From contig OX327696.1 of NCBI GenBank assembly GCA_946807835.1, positions 4,166,501 to 4,230,500 of the forward strand: 64,000 bases of DNA, written 5' to 3'. Source of the DNA: Ailanthus altissimus. Its lineage: Eukaryota; Streptophyta; Magnoliopsida; Sapindales; Simaroubaceae. The position numbers and the translations under genes are program-made. How positions within the stretch are numbered: position 1 is the first letter of the stretch; each line of letters starts with the position of its first letter. Under the pieces are notes generated by a model that was given only the letters and a program-made list of their open reading frames with translations, was not told the DNA's origin and did no database searches. Positions 48,724 to 60,400 of this stretch are shown here, in pieces.

Positions 48724-48862
48724 CATGTATACAAGGAAACTTGCGAGGCCAAAATGGTTGTAACATGCCTTTTTGGATTTTCCAATCAACTGGATTTAGA
48801 CTAGTTGCTTCCAGTTTCAGCAAAACCTCATCTTTGTTTGGAGTGGGAATTAGCACGTCAAC
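48724..48862 (-). pseudogene. Captured exon of a ceQORH-type quinone oxidoreductase gene
   Basis: 139 bp, open in one frame, 46 codons plus one base: VDVLIPTPNKDEVLLKLEAT, then SLNPVDWKIQKGMLQPFWPR and KFPCIH. This is the N-terminal GroES-like segment of plant chloroplast-envelope quinone oxidoreductase homologues (family motif LEA.SLNPVDWKIQKG). It is flanked by an intact acceptor (tgcagcag, a CAGCAG tandem) and donor (g/gtaaat), and ends in phase 1 as a real internal exon would. No other exon of the gene is nearby. It lies within the hAT, 629 bp upstream of the transposase ATG and in the same orientation, so it could be spliced into hAT transcripts. The Pro-to-His change at its last full codon is inferred from the family pattern. 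Confidence 0.8.
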
Positions 48863-49619
48863 CTGCTGCAACAAGCATATATTTACATCATAATTATCAA
48901 TTATACCAGATCCAACCAGGGGAAATCATCTAATACCTTAATTGCTTAATAAAGTGAGTGGAAATTTGAGAAAAAAAACTCGCAAATATTAGCACCTCAA
49001 CCCGATTTAAATGTGACATTAGTTAGGGGTCACCATATATTCTTAATGGATCCCTCTAATGCTGATATATGCCTGAAAGTCAGAGTATAACACCTAAAAT
49101 TTCATTTTTTATATACACATCAAATTATATTTTTTTTATCCGAATGTTCACCATTTACACAATCTAAAAATATGGATGCATTTTTTATACAGATTTCAAT
49201 TACATTATATAACAACTAATTTTTTTTTATAAACCTAAATAATGTCGTATAAACATTTCATTAAATTCTAAGTTTTTATATATAAACAGTTAAGCTGTTA
49301 ATAGGCCTTCTTGAAGCCTTGCTTACTTTACTAGGGGCAGCTCAGTCGAACTGATAAGCCAAGTGATTGGTACAGTCCTAACCACTCCATTTGGAATCTC
49401 AGGCCAAGTGAGAAGCAGGGAAACTTATTGAATCACTTGTTTTAGCCTTTTAGGCTCGAGAAATGAAAATCATTGGTCCAATAAAGTCAAGCATCATTTA
49501 AATACAAAATAAATTTGTAAAAAATTGTGAGTGTAACTTAGTTCAATTGGTAAAGCCTCTTAAAATTATCATGAAAAATATATAGAAAAACTAAAATAAT
49601 AAAATTGGTAAAGCCTCTT
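48863..49619. other. hAT 5' region, probably including captured intron
   Basis: The first part may be intron captured with the exon. At about 49540-49565 and 49604-49629 the phrase attggtaaagcctcttaaaa is repeated directly; at 49330-49400 a phrase (gggcagctcagtcgaactga) has a tRNA/SINE-like flavour. No gene was recognised. Confidence 0.35.
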
Positions 49620-49930
49620 AAAATTAGCACACATGCATGGTGAGAAGGCGATGGCGGAGGCAGGCTGTGACTTCGATAGTTCGGCCTTTGAATGCTTCAT
49701 AGTGGTGAGACATTGGTAGCTTACCCTCGGCTTTCAAAGGACTCACGGTGGTCGGCGGCAATCGTCCAGAGACAGAGAGAGACCGAGACTGAGACCAAGG
49801 CTGTAAGGGGGACTGCGACTGGGAAGTGTGGCCAAGGGGTGGGTCGGTGGCATCTATCTTACATAGGTGGGGGCACTGTTGCACTGATTTGTCACAAATC
49901 GACGAGATGAGAGAAGAAGAAGTGAGGAAC
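49620..49930. promoter_or_regulatory. GC-rich 5' block of the hAT
   Basis: GC-rich island with purine runs (cagagacagagagagaccga) between the captured exon and the 5' end of the hAT. Its position suggests the hAT promoter and leader. Open frames on both strands here lack domains and are best explained by composition. Confidence 0.35.
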
Positions 49931-50476
49931 GTCGAGTAAGAACTGGAAAGTCTCTGAATTGTCGAGAAATTTCCTAGATTTTATTTTTTGATTTTTTACA
50001 TTAAGAAACAACGCCGTTTCATTTAATATTTTTCCTTAACAAAAATGACATCGTTTCGATCCCTATGAAATGGTGCCATTTTAAAAGTTTTATTTAAAAA
50101 AAAATGTGAATTTTTGAACGGGTTCGGGAATTACCCAAACCCGACCCGTTCGGGACAGAATATTCTGTCTCAAATAGGTCCCAAAACCATTCCCGTTCCC
50201 GTCTCAGCCCAAAATTTCAAGACGGGTCGGGTTAGGAAATACTGCCCACCCTTAGTTTTCAGTGCCACGGTGTTACAGCCTAGACTACTGGTCATCTCTT
50301 TTCTTGCCTCCTTTCGCGTATTAAAGTTTCGTTTCGCTTCTTCTTTATATCCCACAAGTCCTAGACTTTCTCATGTATATTCTACACGTTTTAGACTTCT
50401 TATGACTCTTGTATTTGATATTCTTAATAATTTTTGCTTAAACAAAATTGTTGAATCATCAAATTTCAATAGATAT

Positions 50477-52550
50477 GAAATTTTAGGCTATTATATTATT
50501 GTATTTTATATTTAAGTAACTTAAATTCTTTGATATGAAACTTTATATTATGGCAAAACTTTAGTAATTTTTGCTTTTAAACTCTTTTCATTATAAATTT
50601 CATTAAGTAATATTCTTTTATAATCATTGTTATTGTGTAAAAATCTACAAAAGTTCGATTCTAAGTGCACACTTACACTCAAGTACGTATAACAAGACAA
50701 GACATATAGACTCAAACCACTTTTATGGCTCAATCTATAGATTGTTGTTTGGTAAGTATATGTATGCACTAAGTAAGATCCAAAACATATGGACCTCTAA
50801 GTTAAAATATACTTGAAAGTTTTTAGCCTAAAATAAGAGTAAACTCATATTATTAATATTAATGGAGAAATATAATCACAATAAGACATTATTTGGCCCT
50901 TATATTATTCTTAAATAAAAATGGCAACTTCCTTATTTAACCCGATAACTAATAAGCATATTAGCATTTTATTTAAAATAAAATCGTATTACAAATTTTA
51001 TTTATTAAATTCATTTTTTTTCTTTTAAGAGGGGTAAAATTCATTAAATAAACTAAATTCTTAAAGAATAAGAGGTCAGATAAAAAGTCTTAACTTAGTA
51101 CAAAACTTTAGTACTATAATACTCTTTTTTTAATGTGAAATAGGGGAATCACAATCTTAGAAGCCTTCGTACGTATTCTAGTTGCCCTAGCACTATCTTA
51201 ACACACTATATCCCCCATATTGCTTTATTTTTATGTTCTTTACAAAAGAACATGGGTTTATCAACAACTCTATATTTGTTCCAGAGCTTGAAATCTTTAT
51301 AAATAAATTACCAACTTAAAATCACAAGGTTCAAAAGGAAAAGTCCTTCTAACTTTCAATACCATGGTTCTTACAATATAAAACCCTACCGTTGAATCAC
51401 ACGCTACATACCTTATATAGGTTTGATAGTATTCATAATAGTGACTAAATATATCATAACATACGTGTTTCTTAATTATTTGTTGTGTAAGCCTGACTCC
51501 TACACCTTTTATAATTTGCAGTTAGGTTTATTTGTAAAAAATTTTACACTTAAAAGTCAACCACCAAACTCGCACCATCAAGTTTATAAAACTCTATAAG
51601 CTCTTTAGAAGTTTAATAGGCCTTACTCTCAAACTAACAAAAGCGAATAAGATGAGATTCATTATTCATACTCAAATTATATCTTCCATACAACTACCAT
51701 GTTAGCGCATAACTATTGCAGCTAGTGATATTATGCTACATCATAATCTTTCAGAAATTGTCCCAAAGAATTATTAATATTTATTTCAAATTTTAATGAA
51801 AAAAAATACATTTTAACAATAGCTCAAATAGTATAATTCAAATCACACCCAATTTAATTAACTTAGTTTGGGTTAATTTAATTAGAAATTTTATTTTAAA
51901 TTCGTTTGTGTTACAGAAAAATTATCCACAAATTTTGACTAGAAAGTGTTAAATTTCCTTACCGCTCTAAGTGTCATTTTTCAAAACCTTAGGGGAGGTC
52001 TGTGGTAAAATTCCTTCCTAAATATAATTACTTTTCGTGTTCCTTTTTTTCCCCAAAAAAATAGTTTTATATTTTGTTAACAAAAGTTTTATATAAAAGT
52101 GTCACCTTCTTGTATGATTATCTACTCACATAATATTAATTATTTTTTTAAAAAAATTAACTTCCGTAATATTATTTGTTGACATACGTATACAATACAT
52201 TTTCTTATAACGTAAATTTTATTGATATTATATATAAAAACTTTGACGTAATTTTTTTTTCACTAAAGGAGGAGAATTCGAATTTAGAATTTTTATAAAA
52301 AAGAAATGAGAAGGAATCTGTTATAAAAATGGAGTTTTTTTTGGAGAATTAACTCCGAAAAGGTAGAGTAGAAATTAGTATAAGATAATATGATAAAGTT
52401 GTCCAAATAACCGAACACGCTCAATAAAAAAAAATTATTCTTCTTTTCCAATTCTTTTTTTTCTTACGATAGAAAAATAATACATTATAAGTCCTTTACA
52501 ATTGCACCGTTCAAATAAGTGCGACTTTAATGTAGAGTTACAATGTAGCG

Positions 52551-52552
<2 letters not shown>
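50477..52552. other. AT-rich intergenic DNA
   Basis: No gene, RNA or clear element was recognised. A repeat-like phrase (aaaaccttaggggaggtctg) occurs near 51977-51996. Confidence 0.45.

Positions 52553-52600
<48 letters not shown>
52553..52600. repeat. (TAA)16 microsatellite
   Basis: Uninterrupted trinucleotide run of 48 bp, likely to be length-variable between individuals. Confidence 0.95.
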
Positions 52601-52601
<1 letters not shown>

Positions 52602-53736
52602 TAATTAATTAATTAAGTATAAAAGAACAACGTGACATTAATACAATAATATTTTATCAATTTATTTTGGAAGATTTATGCAAATATTTTTTATATTTAA
52701 TATGGGTAAAATCAATGAGAGGGCATCATAATTTTAGTTTATTTAAATTAAGTTAAATAAGTTTTAAAAATTCATGTTCAATACTCTTTTTTTGGCTAAT
52801 GATCATAATTAGATGTATTTTATATTACCCAAAAATCTCTTAATATTAACAAAATTGAACTCTATAAGTAATTTTAACATGTTTATGTCATGACCATTTT
52901 TCAAAAAAAATAAAAAAACAAGAGAGTAGTATATAATTTCTTATTCATTTTTATTCATCAATTAATCAATCTTGACTCATACAAGAAAAAAGTATTAAAC
53001 TTCAAAATCCTTCTTGTCTTTGTTACCTTGAGTTATTAAAAAAAAAGACAATTTTTATAATAAAAAAAATTCATTTCTCCAAATAAATGAAAACAAATAC
53101 TAAAAAGAAGTCATGAAAGAGAAATTTTTTCTCTCTAATTTCTCAAGTAAATAAGTACAGAAGAGACCACTTTAATTTTGTGATAAGAGTTCTACATTGA
53201 TCAAGAGAAAGAATATTTTATTAAAAAATGTTGAGTTATTATTTTTGTTTTTTCAAAATGTATAGTCTTAACTAAAACAAATTAAAAAGATTATGATTTT
53301 TTTTAGTTAATTTACCTTTTTTCAATTATAAAATTATCTTAGGAAATATATATCTATAAAAATAAAGGTGATATCATTATGTTTGATTTGGGATCAAAGC
53401 AATTTTCCATATCACTTATGATAAAATCATTTGAATTGCAACACTTTTAATTATTGACTTTTAAATAGAATGATTGTACTTTAAAAAAAAAAAATCAGTT
53501 GGTGGTAAAAAAGTGAATATTAATTTTTTTTTAAAACGTTTGATAGTTTCTAAGATGATCGCTAGCCCTTTATAAGATTATTAATTGAAAATTTCAATGA
53601 TAAAATAGTATATTACTTTTAATTAATAATTGTTTTATAAATTTAGTAATAAATGCATATATATTAAATATGGAACAAGATTCGTGGATTATATTTTTAA
53701 CATAATATCTTACATTATTTTTTAAATAATTAGATT
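52601..53736. other. AT-rich intergenic DNA
   Basis: Nothing recognised beyond A/T-rich low-complexity sequence. Confidence 0.45.
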
Positions 53737-53930
53737 AAGAATAATAATATATTTCTTAAATAGTATTTTAAAATTTTTATTTTAAAATAATTTATCAAGT
53801 AACTATTAAATAGTAAAATAATATAAAAGATAATTTTAAAAGTTATACTATTTTACTACTCAATAATTATTTGACACCTCAATTTAGACTATAAAATTTA
53901 AAATATCATTTAAAAAAATATAGCATTACT
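53737..53930. mobile_element. MITE family A, copy 4
   Basis: Foldback layout from agaataataatatatttctt, through tttactactcaataattatt and tgacacc, to aaaaaaatatagcattact. Matches the copies listed at 527 and 40864. Confidence 0.55.
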
Positions 53931-54095
53931 TTTAAATTAATGCACATTTAATGTCTTAAATTAAATTTCAAATATGTATTAATTATAGTACATTAATAAC
54001 ATATATCTAGTTGCACTAAGATATTAAATATATTAATCGAATGATTTAAATATTATATAAGAGATTGTGTTATATATTCCGTCCCATTAAATATT

Positions 54096-54240
54096 AGAAT
54101 AATATTATATTTTTTAAATAATATTTTAAAATTTTTATTTTAAAATTAATGCATTAAATAATAAAATAATATAATTTTTAAAATTATTTATTATATTATT
54201 TTATTACTCAATAATTATTTAACATATTAAATTAAAACTT
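54096..54240. mobile_element. MITE family A, copy 5 (truncated)
   Basis: Begins agaataatattatatttttt, includes ataatttttaaaattattta and ttactcaataattatttaac, and stops about two thirds of the way through compared with other copies. Confidence 0.55.
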
Positions 54241-54321
54241 TGCCTCTGCTTACGAGATACGGAAACTAGCGAATATCTCGTGGAATTATCCGAATCTTAA
54301 ATTGGAAAGCTGACTTTGACT

Positions 54322-54474
54322 TTAGTGTTTGAATCGGATTCTTGACTTTCCGTCGGCAGTTAATTTAGGAAGCCCAATCCGAAAGTTATGTTTTTTAAAT
54401 TCATCAACCAGAGGAGTGATACCTTCAGTTTGCAATAGATGCAATTGCTTCTTATCCATTAAATACATAGTCAT
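54322..54474 (-). CDS. Short unrecognised ORF (50 aa)
   Basis: Three in-frame ATGs (54474, 54468, 54459) lead into a frame with protein-like composition: MDKKQLHLLQTEGITPLVDE then FKKHNFRIGLPKLTADGKSR and IRFKH, ending TAA at 54324-54322. It stands out from the surrounding AT-rich DNA by its GC content. I do not recognise a family. It may be a fragment of a gene carried here by a transposon. Confidence 0.2.
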   Translation of the reverse strand: MTMYLMDKKQLHLLQTEGITPLVDEFKKHNFRIGLPKLTADGKSRIRFKH

Positions 54475-55984
54475 TTTTTTTTCTTTTTATATTTATTATA
54501 ATAATATTTATTTTTAAAAATGTTTATTTCTGATTTAATTAATATATATCAATTTAGTCTTTTTTTTTAATATACACCCCATTAATTTTTACCGTTATAA
54601 ATATTCTGTTAAATAGTTACCATTTTTATTTTTTTTACTGTAATATTCTTAATGCGATAAATAAATCTCTAAGTAAAAAATTAAATAAAATAATTTTTAT
54701 TTTTTTAATTTTAATTTTAATTTTTCATTTCTCCCTTGTCCTGTCCCCCCTATCAAAAAATAAAAAAATAAAAAAAAAATAAAATTAGCCCTCTTTATCT
54801 TCTCTCTCTTTTTTCTTTTTCTCTTTCTCATCTATCTCTTTGTTACAGAACTATACTAACAAATTTTGACATTAACAACAAGCTTTTCAACTCCACCAAG
54901 GAATTTCAACTTTTTAATATTTTGTTTTTGTTTTTGATTTATTTATCTTACTTCAAGATGTTCTATATTCATGCATATCCCTCTTTGCATTCACGGTTGT
55001 TTGTTCCACCGCTCCATCTGCTTAGCTTGCCTCAGTTAACAACTTCATCATCAATCCCATTTTGGTTTAGAGTTTTAAATTTTGATTAGTACTGAATTAA
55101 TTAACATCAAGAAATAATATTGAAAATTAAAATTATTATTTGGGAGAATATTTTTTATTTTTTAAAAACTAGGAGAAAGAGAAGAAGAAAGAGAGGGAAA
55201 AGAATTCTTTATGTTTTTTCATTAATCTATTATATTTATATATATTTTAAAATTTTAATTTAATTTAATTTATATTGTTTTATTTTCTTTTATTATCTTA
55301 TTCTTAAAATGAGATTATTCTTATTTTTAAATTTTAAATTAATACACACATATATCTAAAAGTATATTTTTACCCTAAAAAAGATACCTTCTATACAAAC
55401 ATGTTATAATGGCAGGGACTAATATAATATATTTTAAAAAGTAGAAACTAAGTTTGTATATATCAATTAACTAAGGACCAAAATGACTATTTTTCCTTTT
55501 TTTAATCTAAAAGAAAGGAAATTCGAATCAGAATACCTACTTTAGTGAAAGAATAATATACTGCAAGCTCTTTACCACTGGGCTATTCAAGCAAGTGCTA
55601 TCATAACAATATTTTTTACTTCCATAAAAAATTTACTTGATTAATTTAAAAATAATGATATGTCGATCATGATCAAGGGCGAACCTACATTAGGGCCTAG
55701 AGGGTGATAACCTCTAAGCTTTAGAAAATTTTAAAATTTAGTATTTAATAATAAATTTTTTTAATGAATTTTTTTAATGTATTATTATCCTAAAAATAGG
55801 TATTTGTATGATTTGACCCATTAAGATTTCAAGTTTGACGAGATTATAAAGATTCAATTTTCTAGTATAATTTTTAAAGTCCACTTCTATCAATGCTCTA
55901 TAAATTCAAGAGTGGGAGGTTAGTGTCAATAGCAAATTCGCTATTGTTTAAACCATTAAACACCAGAGTTTTTTAATCAGTTTT
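54475..55984. other. AT-rich intergenic DNA
   Basis: Pyrimidine-rich tract at about 54780-54850. Around 55560-55600 a phrase (accactgggctattcaagca) resembles the end of an old dispersed element. No gene. Confidence 0.4.
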
Positions 55985-56009
55985 TGATAATATCAATTGT
56001 GTCCTTGTC

Positions 56010-57560
56010 ATGGATTTCAATGACATCATATCTAGGCATTCAAATCTTGCTTTAACATATGCTTATGTCCTAGTTTCACAATTGTTCCAAAAAGCATGTT
56101 ATATGGGTGATAAATGTATCTCGCCTTCATTCATCAAAATAATTATGTGTTTGAAACCGGTGAATAAGGAAGCGTTCCTTAATAGCATGAAGAAGATTTG
56201 GATAACCACCAAAGAGTTCTTAATAAAAGTGGTTCATTCAGGCCAAAATCTATTTGTTTATTCTTTCATGCTGTGTATGATAAAAAGAGAGTGTTATCAG
56301 GAGGACCATGATCATTTGATAACAACATAATCTTTTTTGCTAAACCCTTGGCGCTTGGAAAGCTATCTAACCTCTCATTCGATAGGGTTTCTTTTTGAGT
56401 TCAGATGCATTGGCTCCCATTGTATTTTATGAATACTAAGGTTGGTAGGGAATTAGGTTCTCTGATAGAAACTATTAAAGAAATAGACAAAGGGTATCCA
56501 AAGAGTGCATTGGAAAATTTTTTAAAGTGCCCATTAGGATTAACATTCACAAACCTTTTAAGCTCGCTTTTTAGGTGACTATGGGTTGAGAGCAAGAGGT
56601 TGTTATGGTCATTTTCTATTATGAATGACTTCTGAATTTTTTCTTTAATTATGGTTATCTTGGCCATCTTGTTTGGGACATTTTGTTACAGCATATAAGA
56701 GGCTCCATTCAAGGGAAAGGCTACTATAATGAGTGGATACATGTTGGAGTGCTAACTAAACTGATGCATGGGTTTTACAAGCAGCCACAAGAATCATCAA
56801 ACAAATTGCCTAAAATCGTAGTGAAGAAAGTTCCTAAAATCCCCATGTTCTTTGGCAAAAGAAAGCGAATAAGATCTCTTTAGGGAGAAAGGTTGAGTAG
56901 TCAAAATTTGTCTACTTCGAGTAGAGAGGCTAATTTGCTAAGTGCATAAATTAGTGGATTAGGTGCTTCAAGTCGCCGAAAAGGAAAGGAGCCTATATGT
57001 GGAGTTATCTTAATTGGTTCTAGTGGTTTTGAGAGTTTTTCATGACCTTAGTTTTAAGGCGATCAGTACCCAAGGTTCAACAGAAGGTGTTGGCTCTAGT
57101 TTAACTAAGGTAAGGTTGGATCATTCTACATTATTAGAGGATAATCTTTTTATTGGAATGGATTTCACACAGGCCACTATGGGGCAACATGATGATATTA
57201 TAGTTACTATTTGTCCAAGCTGTAATAGGAAATGGCCTAGTCCTTTAACTACTATTGAGCTCTCAACTTCCTTTACCTTTTAGATGAAGTGCCAGCAGTT
57301 TGGTTCATATTGTGGTAAAGCTTTAAAGAAGGTAATCAAAGGCAGTAATGATTGTCCACCAAAATAGAAGAATCTTTGATAAGACAAACGACAAAGTAAG
57401 TATAAGTCTCTCTCTAAGCTGGCAATTGCTATTTCCACTTGGAAGCCCATTAAAAGGAAAAATGACAATTCATTATTGTATGAAGTAAATGAAAAATGGG
57501 GAAGAGATGGTGAGAGGGGTAGAGAGTACTTGAGTTGGATTTCGAGAAGGGTTGTAATAG
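56010..57560 (+). pseudogene. LINE ORF1 (DUF4283 / zinc-knuckle) remnant
   Basis: The frame at 56010-56330 carries PVNKEAFLNSMKKIWITTKE and LIKVVHSGQNLFVYSF, typical of DUF4283. A frame change leads to RVLSGGP and WLPLYFMNTKVGRELGSLIE near 56400-56480, which is the second half of that domain. A weak NYGYLGHL near 56650-56680 stands for the zinc knuckle. Basic residues (VVKKVPKIPMFFGKRKRIRS) follow. Frameshifts and stops are frequent. Confidence 0.7.
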
Positions 57561-57664
57561 GGATGTTTCTTTAGCAAGGAAGGTTAGGTAAACACTTTCT
57601 GCATCAATTACTGATCCAACATTCTAAAGCCAACTCTTGCGCGAGAGTAGGGTTGCCAATCACC

Positions 57665-59427
57665 ATGAGGATATTTTTTTAGAATGTTCAGGGTTTGAGT
57701 GATACCCAGACATTCCAGATCTTGTGTAACAAGATCTATGAGGATTGCCTAAATATGGGTTTTCTTAATGAAACACTGGTTAATAGCAACTATATTGAAA
57801 AACTTAGAGTTAGACTACATTTCTTGGGTAAATTGATGGTAGATAAAGTTAGCAAAAGTGGTGGTTTGTCATTACTATAATCAGATAATGTTTTTGTTCA
57901 TTTGTTATCATTTTTCAGATTTCATATTGATGTTTAAGTAGTCTTACATCAAGGAAAACAATGGAGGTTCACGGGGTTCTATGGATAACCAGAAGCTTCA
58001 CAGAGAATCCATGCTTAGGTACTAGTATGAGACTACATGCTATGTCTCCTTTGTCATGGCTATATGAGGGAGACTTTAATGAAATTCCATGTCACAAGGA
58101 GAAAGTGGAGGGTTTGCAACGACCTAAATATTTGTAGCAGAATTTTAGGATGGCTTTAGATGACTATGGATTAATGGATTTAGATTTTTCAAATCCCATG
58201 TTTACTTAGTGTAATTGTCAAATAGATGATAGGTTTCTTGAAGAGTAACTTGATCGAATGGTGTGCTATCAAGAGTAGGATGGTCTATTTTAGTTCTCTA
58301 GTGTGAGACATTTTGACTATTGGGTGTTCGGATCATAGGCCACTATTGTTAGAGTTCTTTATCAATTAAAATAGTTATGATTTCAGTTCATTACTGTGTG
58401 CTGCTCGATGTTTTCATTTTAAGCCTGCATAGGCTGAAGAACCTAAGTGTGTAGACATAATTCACAATGGTTGGTATCAAGATAGTCATTCTTTTTTCAT
58501 TGGTGCAATTAATGATAGCTAGAGTGGGTTTTAAGCTCCACAATGGAACCAAACCAGTTATTGCTGCTTTTTAAATGATATAGCCCAAGCTAAAAGACAG
58601 ATGATGTCGTTGAATTATCATGTTACATTCTTGAATTGGGTAGCCCTCCGATAAGTAGAGAAAAGGTTAGATTATTTGATGTATAATCAAGAGAAATATT
58701 GGCAGTGATGCTCACGAGTTTCCTGGCTCAAACATGGTGATGGCAATTTCAAGTATTTTCATTTGTAGGCCTCTAATTGCAAGAAAAAAAAACCGCATAT
58801 TGGATTTATTTGATTTGGATAATTGTTGGCAGAATAAAGAAGAAAAGATAGCTCAGATACTCATTAATCATTTTTAGGATCTTTTCATTTCTTCTGAGCC
58901 TACATGGGATGATATTAATGCTGTGGTGGATTCTACTAAGCTTCAGCTATCAGAAACAAGTCATTGAGTGTTGGATGCTTCTTTGACTAGAGATGAGATA
59001 CACAATGCTTTATTCCAAATAGATCCTACTAAAGCTCCACGAAAGGATGGTATGCCAACACTTTTTTTATCAAATATTTTAGGACATTTATGGTATAGAT
59101 GTTAGAGGGGTTTTCTTAGACTTTTTAAATGGCGATGGTAATTTAATTTCATTAAATGATACACTTATTGCTTTTATCCCTAAGTGTGACACTCTTCAGT
59201 ACCCAACGACTTTTTGGCCCATTAGTATTTGCAATATGTTGTATAAGATAATCTCTAAAGTTTTGACTAACAAGCTACATAGGGTTTTGGGGGACATTAC
59301 TTCAGTGCATTTGTTCTTGTGAGACTCATAACTGATAACTCCATTGTTGGGTTCAAATGTATCCATTAGATCAAATATCAATAGAGTTTATTTAATGGAC
59401 ATTTGGCACTCAAGTTGGACATGTCAA
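57665..59427 (+). pseudogene. LINE ORF2 (endonuclease + reverse transcriptase) remnant
   Basis: From an ATG at 57665 the AP-type endonuclease start is visible (NVQGLSDTQTFQ, with TAG in place of the expected Trp codon just before it), then GFLNETLVNSNYIEKLR. Further pieces are TGFYG (about 57975) and DFNEIPCHKEKVEGLQRP (about 58073-58125). Reverse transcriptase pieces include IDPTKAPRKDG (about 59020-59050), DTLIAFIPKCD (about 59160-59190), FWPISICNMLYKIISKVLTN (about 59213-59272) and LALKLDMS (about 59404-59427). The FADD catalytic box and later parts are absent because the element is cut there. Many stops. Confidence 0.75.
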
Positions 59428-59439
59428 ACATCAAAATAA

Positions 59440-60400
59440 GCTTGTATCTCAAAAGAAGAATGTATCGAAAAATGAAGGCCATAAATAAGAGTACTCTTAA
59501 CACAACGTAAAATATATAAAAAAGTTGCACAGTAAGAGAAACAAGTAACAAACATGAACTAGCTCACTAGATGAATAATATAAGTAATGTAGGATGAGTA
59601 ACAATAAGATACACTAAACTTCCAACCAATTGTTGATAAAGAGTGACATCTAGGAGAACTGTCCAATTGAACAATTTAAGCTCGATATTAGGTTCCAAAG
59701 GAGTTGAGTTAATCTTTCATCTGTCAATTCTGCTTCTGCGAGTATATCAAATGAATATTTAGCTATGAAAGGTAATACTTTGTAGAATCAAAAAGTACCT
59801 AAAGTCTAAGAAAATAATTGAGGTGTCCAAAATTCTCCATCTTAAAATATTGTTACAAAAAAACTATTGAGATCATAAATACTAGCCAAATCATCTCCTA
59901 TAATAATCATATCATCAATATAGATAAGTAGAGGAACACAATCTTGAACGGTCTTGCAAACAAAAGGTGCCAAGTCATAAAGATTAGAGTGAAAACTAAG
60001 TTATTAGATAGTAGTGCTGAATTTAGAAAATCAGGCACGTGGTGCTTGCTTCAGACCATATAAAGCACGATGAAATTTGTAAACCATAAGAGGGGGATGG
60101 CAATAACCAAAAGGTGGTTTCATATAGATTTCTTCAATGAGATCAGCATTGAGAAAAGCATTATATACATCTATTTGGAATAATGTCCAACCATGGACAA
60201 AAACAACATTTTATAAACTTTGAAGAAAAGTAAGACGAGTTACTGGGGCAAAGGTTTATTCATAATCGACACCATATTATTAAGTAAATCCCTTAGATAT
60301 AAGGTAAGCTTTATATCTCTTAATAGACCTATATGACTTAGTCTTGATTTTACAAACTTATATACAACCTACAATAGTTTAGTTGCGTAGAAGAGTAGCT
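59440..60400 (-). pseudogene. Copia reverse transcriptase / RNase H remnant
   Basis: On the - strand: YGVDYE near 60260-60275, then TFAPVTR, IDVYNAFLNADLIEEIYM near 60120-60175, FHRALYGLKQAPRAWFSKF near 60025-60080, and the catalytic box LIYIDDMIIIGDDLASIYDL near 59880-59930 (YIDD at 59922-59911). Weaker RNase H sequence follows at 59440-59580. The expected Gln-Gln before YGVDYE is replaced by two stops, and others are present, so it is inactive. Confidence 0.8.

Larger units (their letters stand above)
44036..50254 (-). mobile_element. hAT DNA transposon, 6.2 kb, inserted in the solo LTR
   Basis: Inverted ends taagggtaggca (44036-44047) and tgcccaccctta (50243-50254) pair with one mismatch. 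The flanks gtttccaa (44028-44035) and gttttcag (50255-50262) match at 6 of 8, fitting an aged hAT 8-bp target duplication. Subterminal regions at both sides are rich in cgggtcggg/cccgaccc words, as in plant hATs with GGGTGGGCA-type ends. Inside are a broken transposase gene (45892-48095, -), a captured host exon (48724-48862, -) and a GC-rich 5' block (49620-49930). Confidence 0.85.
43442..50471 (-). mobile_element. Solo Copia LTR interrupted by an hAT element
   Basis: The halves 43442-44035 and 50255-50471 join, on the - strand, into one LTR of about 811 bp that aligns to the Copia LTR at 19113-19928. Shared words include tgaactcttattccaa, atcaagcattaag against atcaagtattaag, agatagacactaagtg against agtagacactgagtg, and gcgaaaggaggcaa. 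Ends are tattg...caata, i.e. TG/CA degraded to TA/TA. The flanks are GATAT at 43437-43441 and GATAT at 50472-50476: an exact 5-bp target duplication. No interior or second LTR is next to it, so it is a solo LTR formed before the hAT landed in it. Confidence 0.8.
55985..59427 (+). mobile_element. Dead L1-type LINE, truncated in reverse transcriptase
   Basis: ORF1 and ORF2 remnants follow in the usual plant LINE order. Homology to ORF2 stops at about 59427, inside the reverse transcriptase, where a Copia relic of opposite orientation begins. No 3' poly(A) end is present in the window. Confidence 0.8.

Noticed and set aside
49692..49910. GC-rich + strand frame rich in Arg/Thr/Glu
   Set aside because: Low-complexity purine runs in the 5' block of the hAT, open in both strands; no domain.
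50114..50515. Open frame of 133 codons on +
   Set aside because: Runs through the hAT end and into the solo LTR; the frame is an accident of these non-coding parts.
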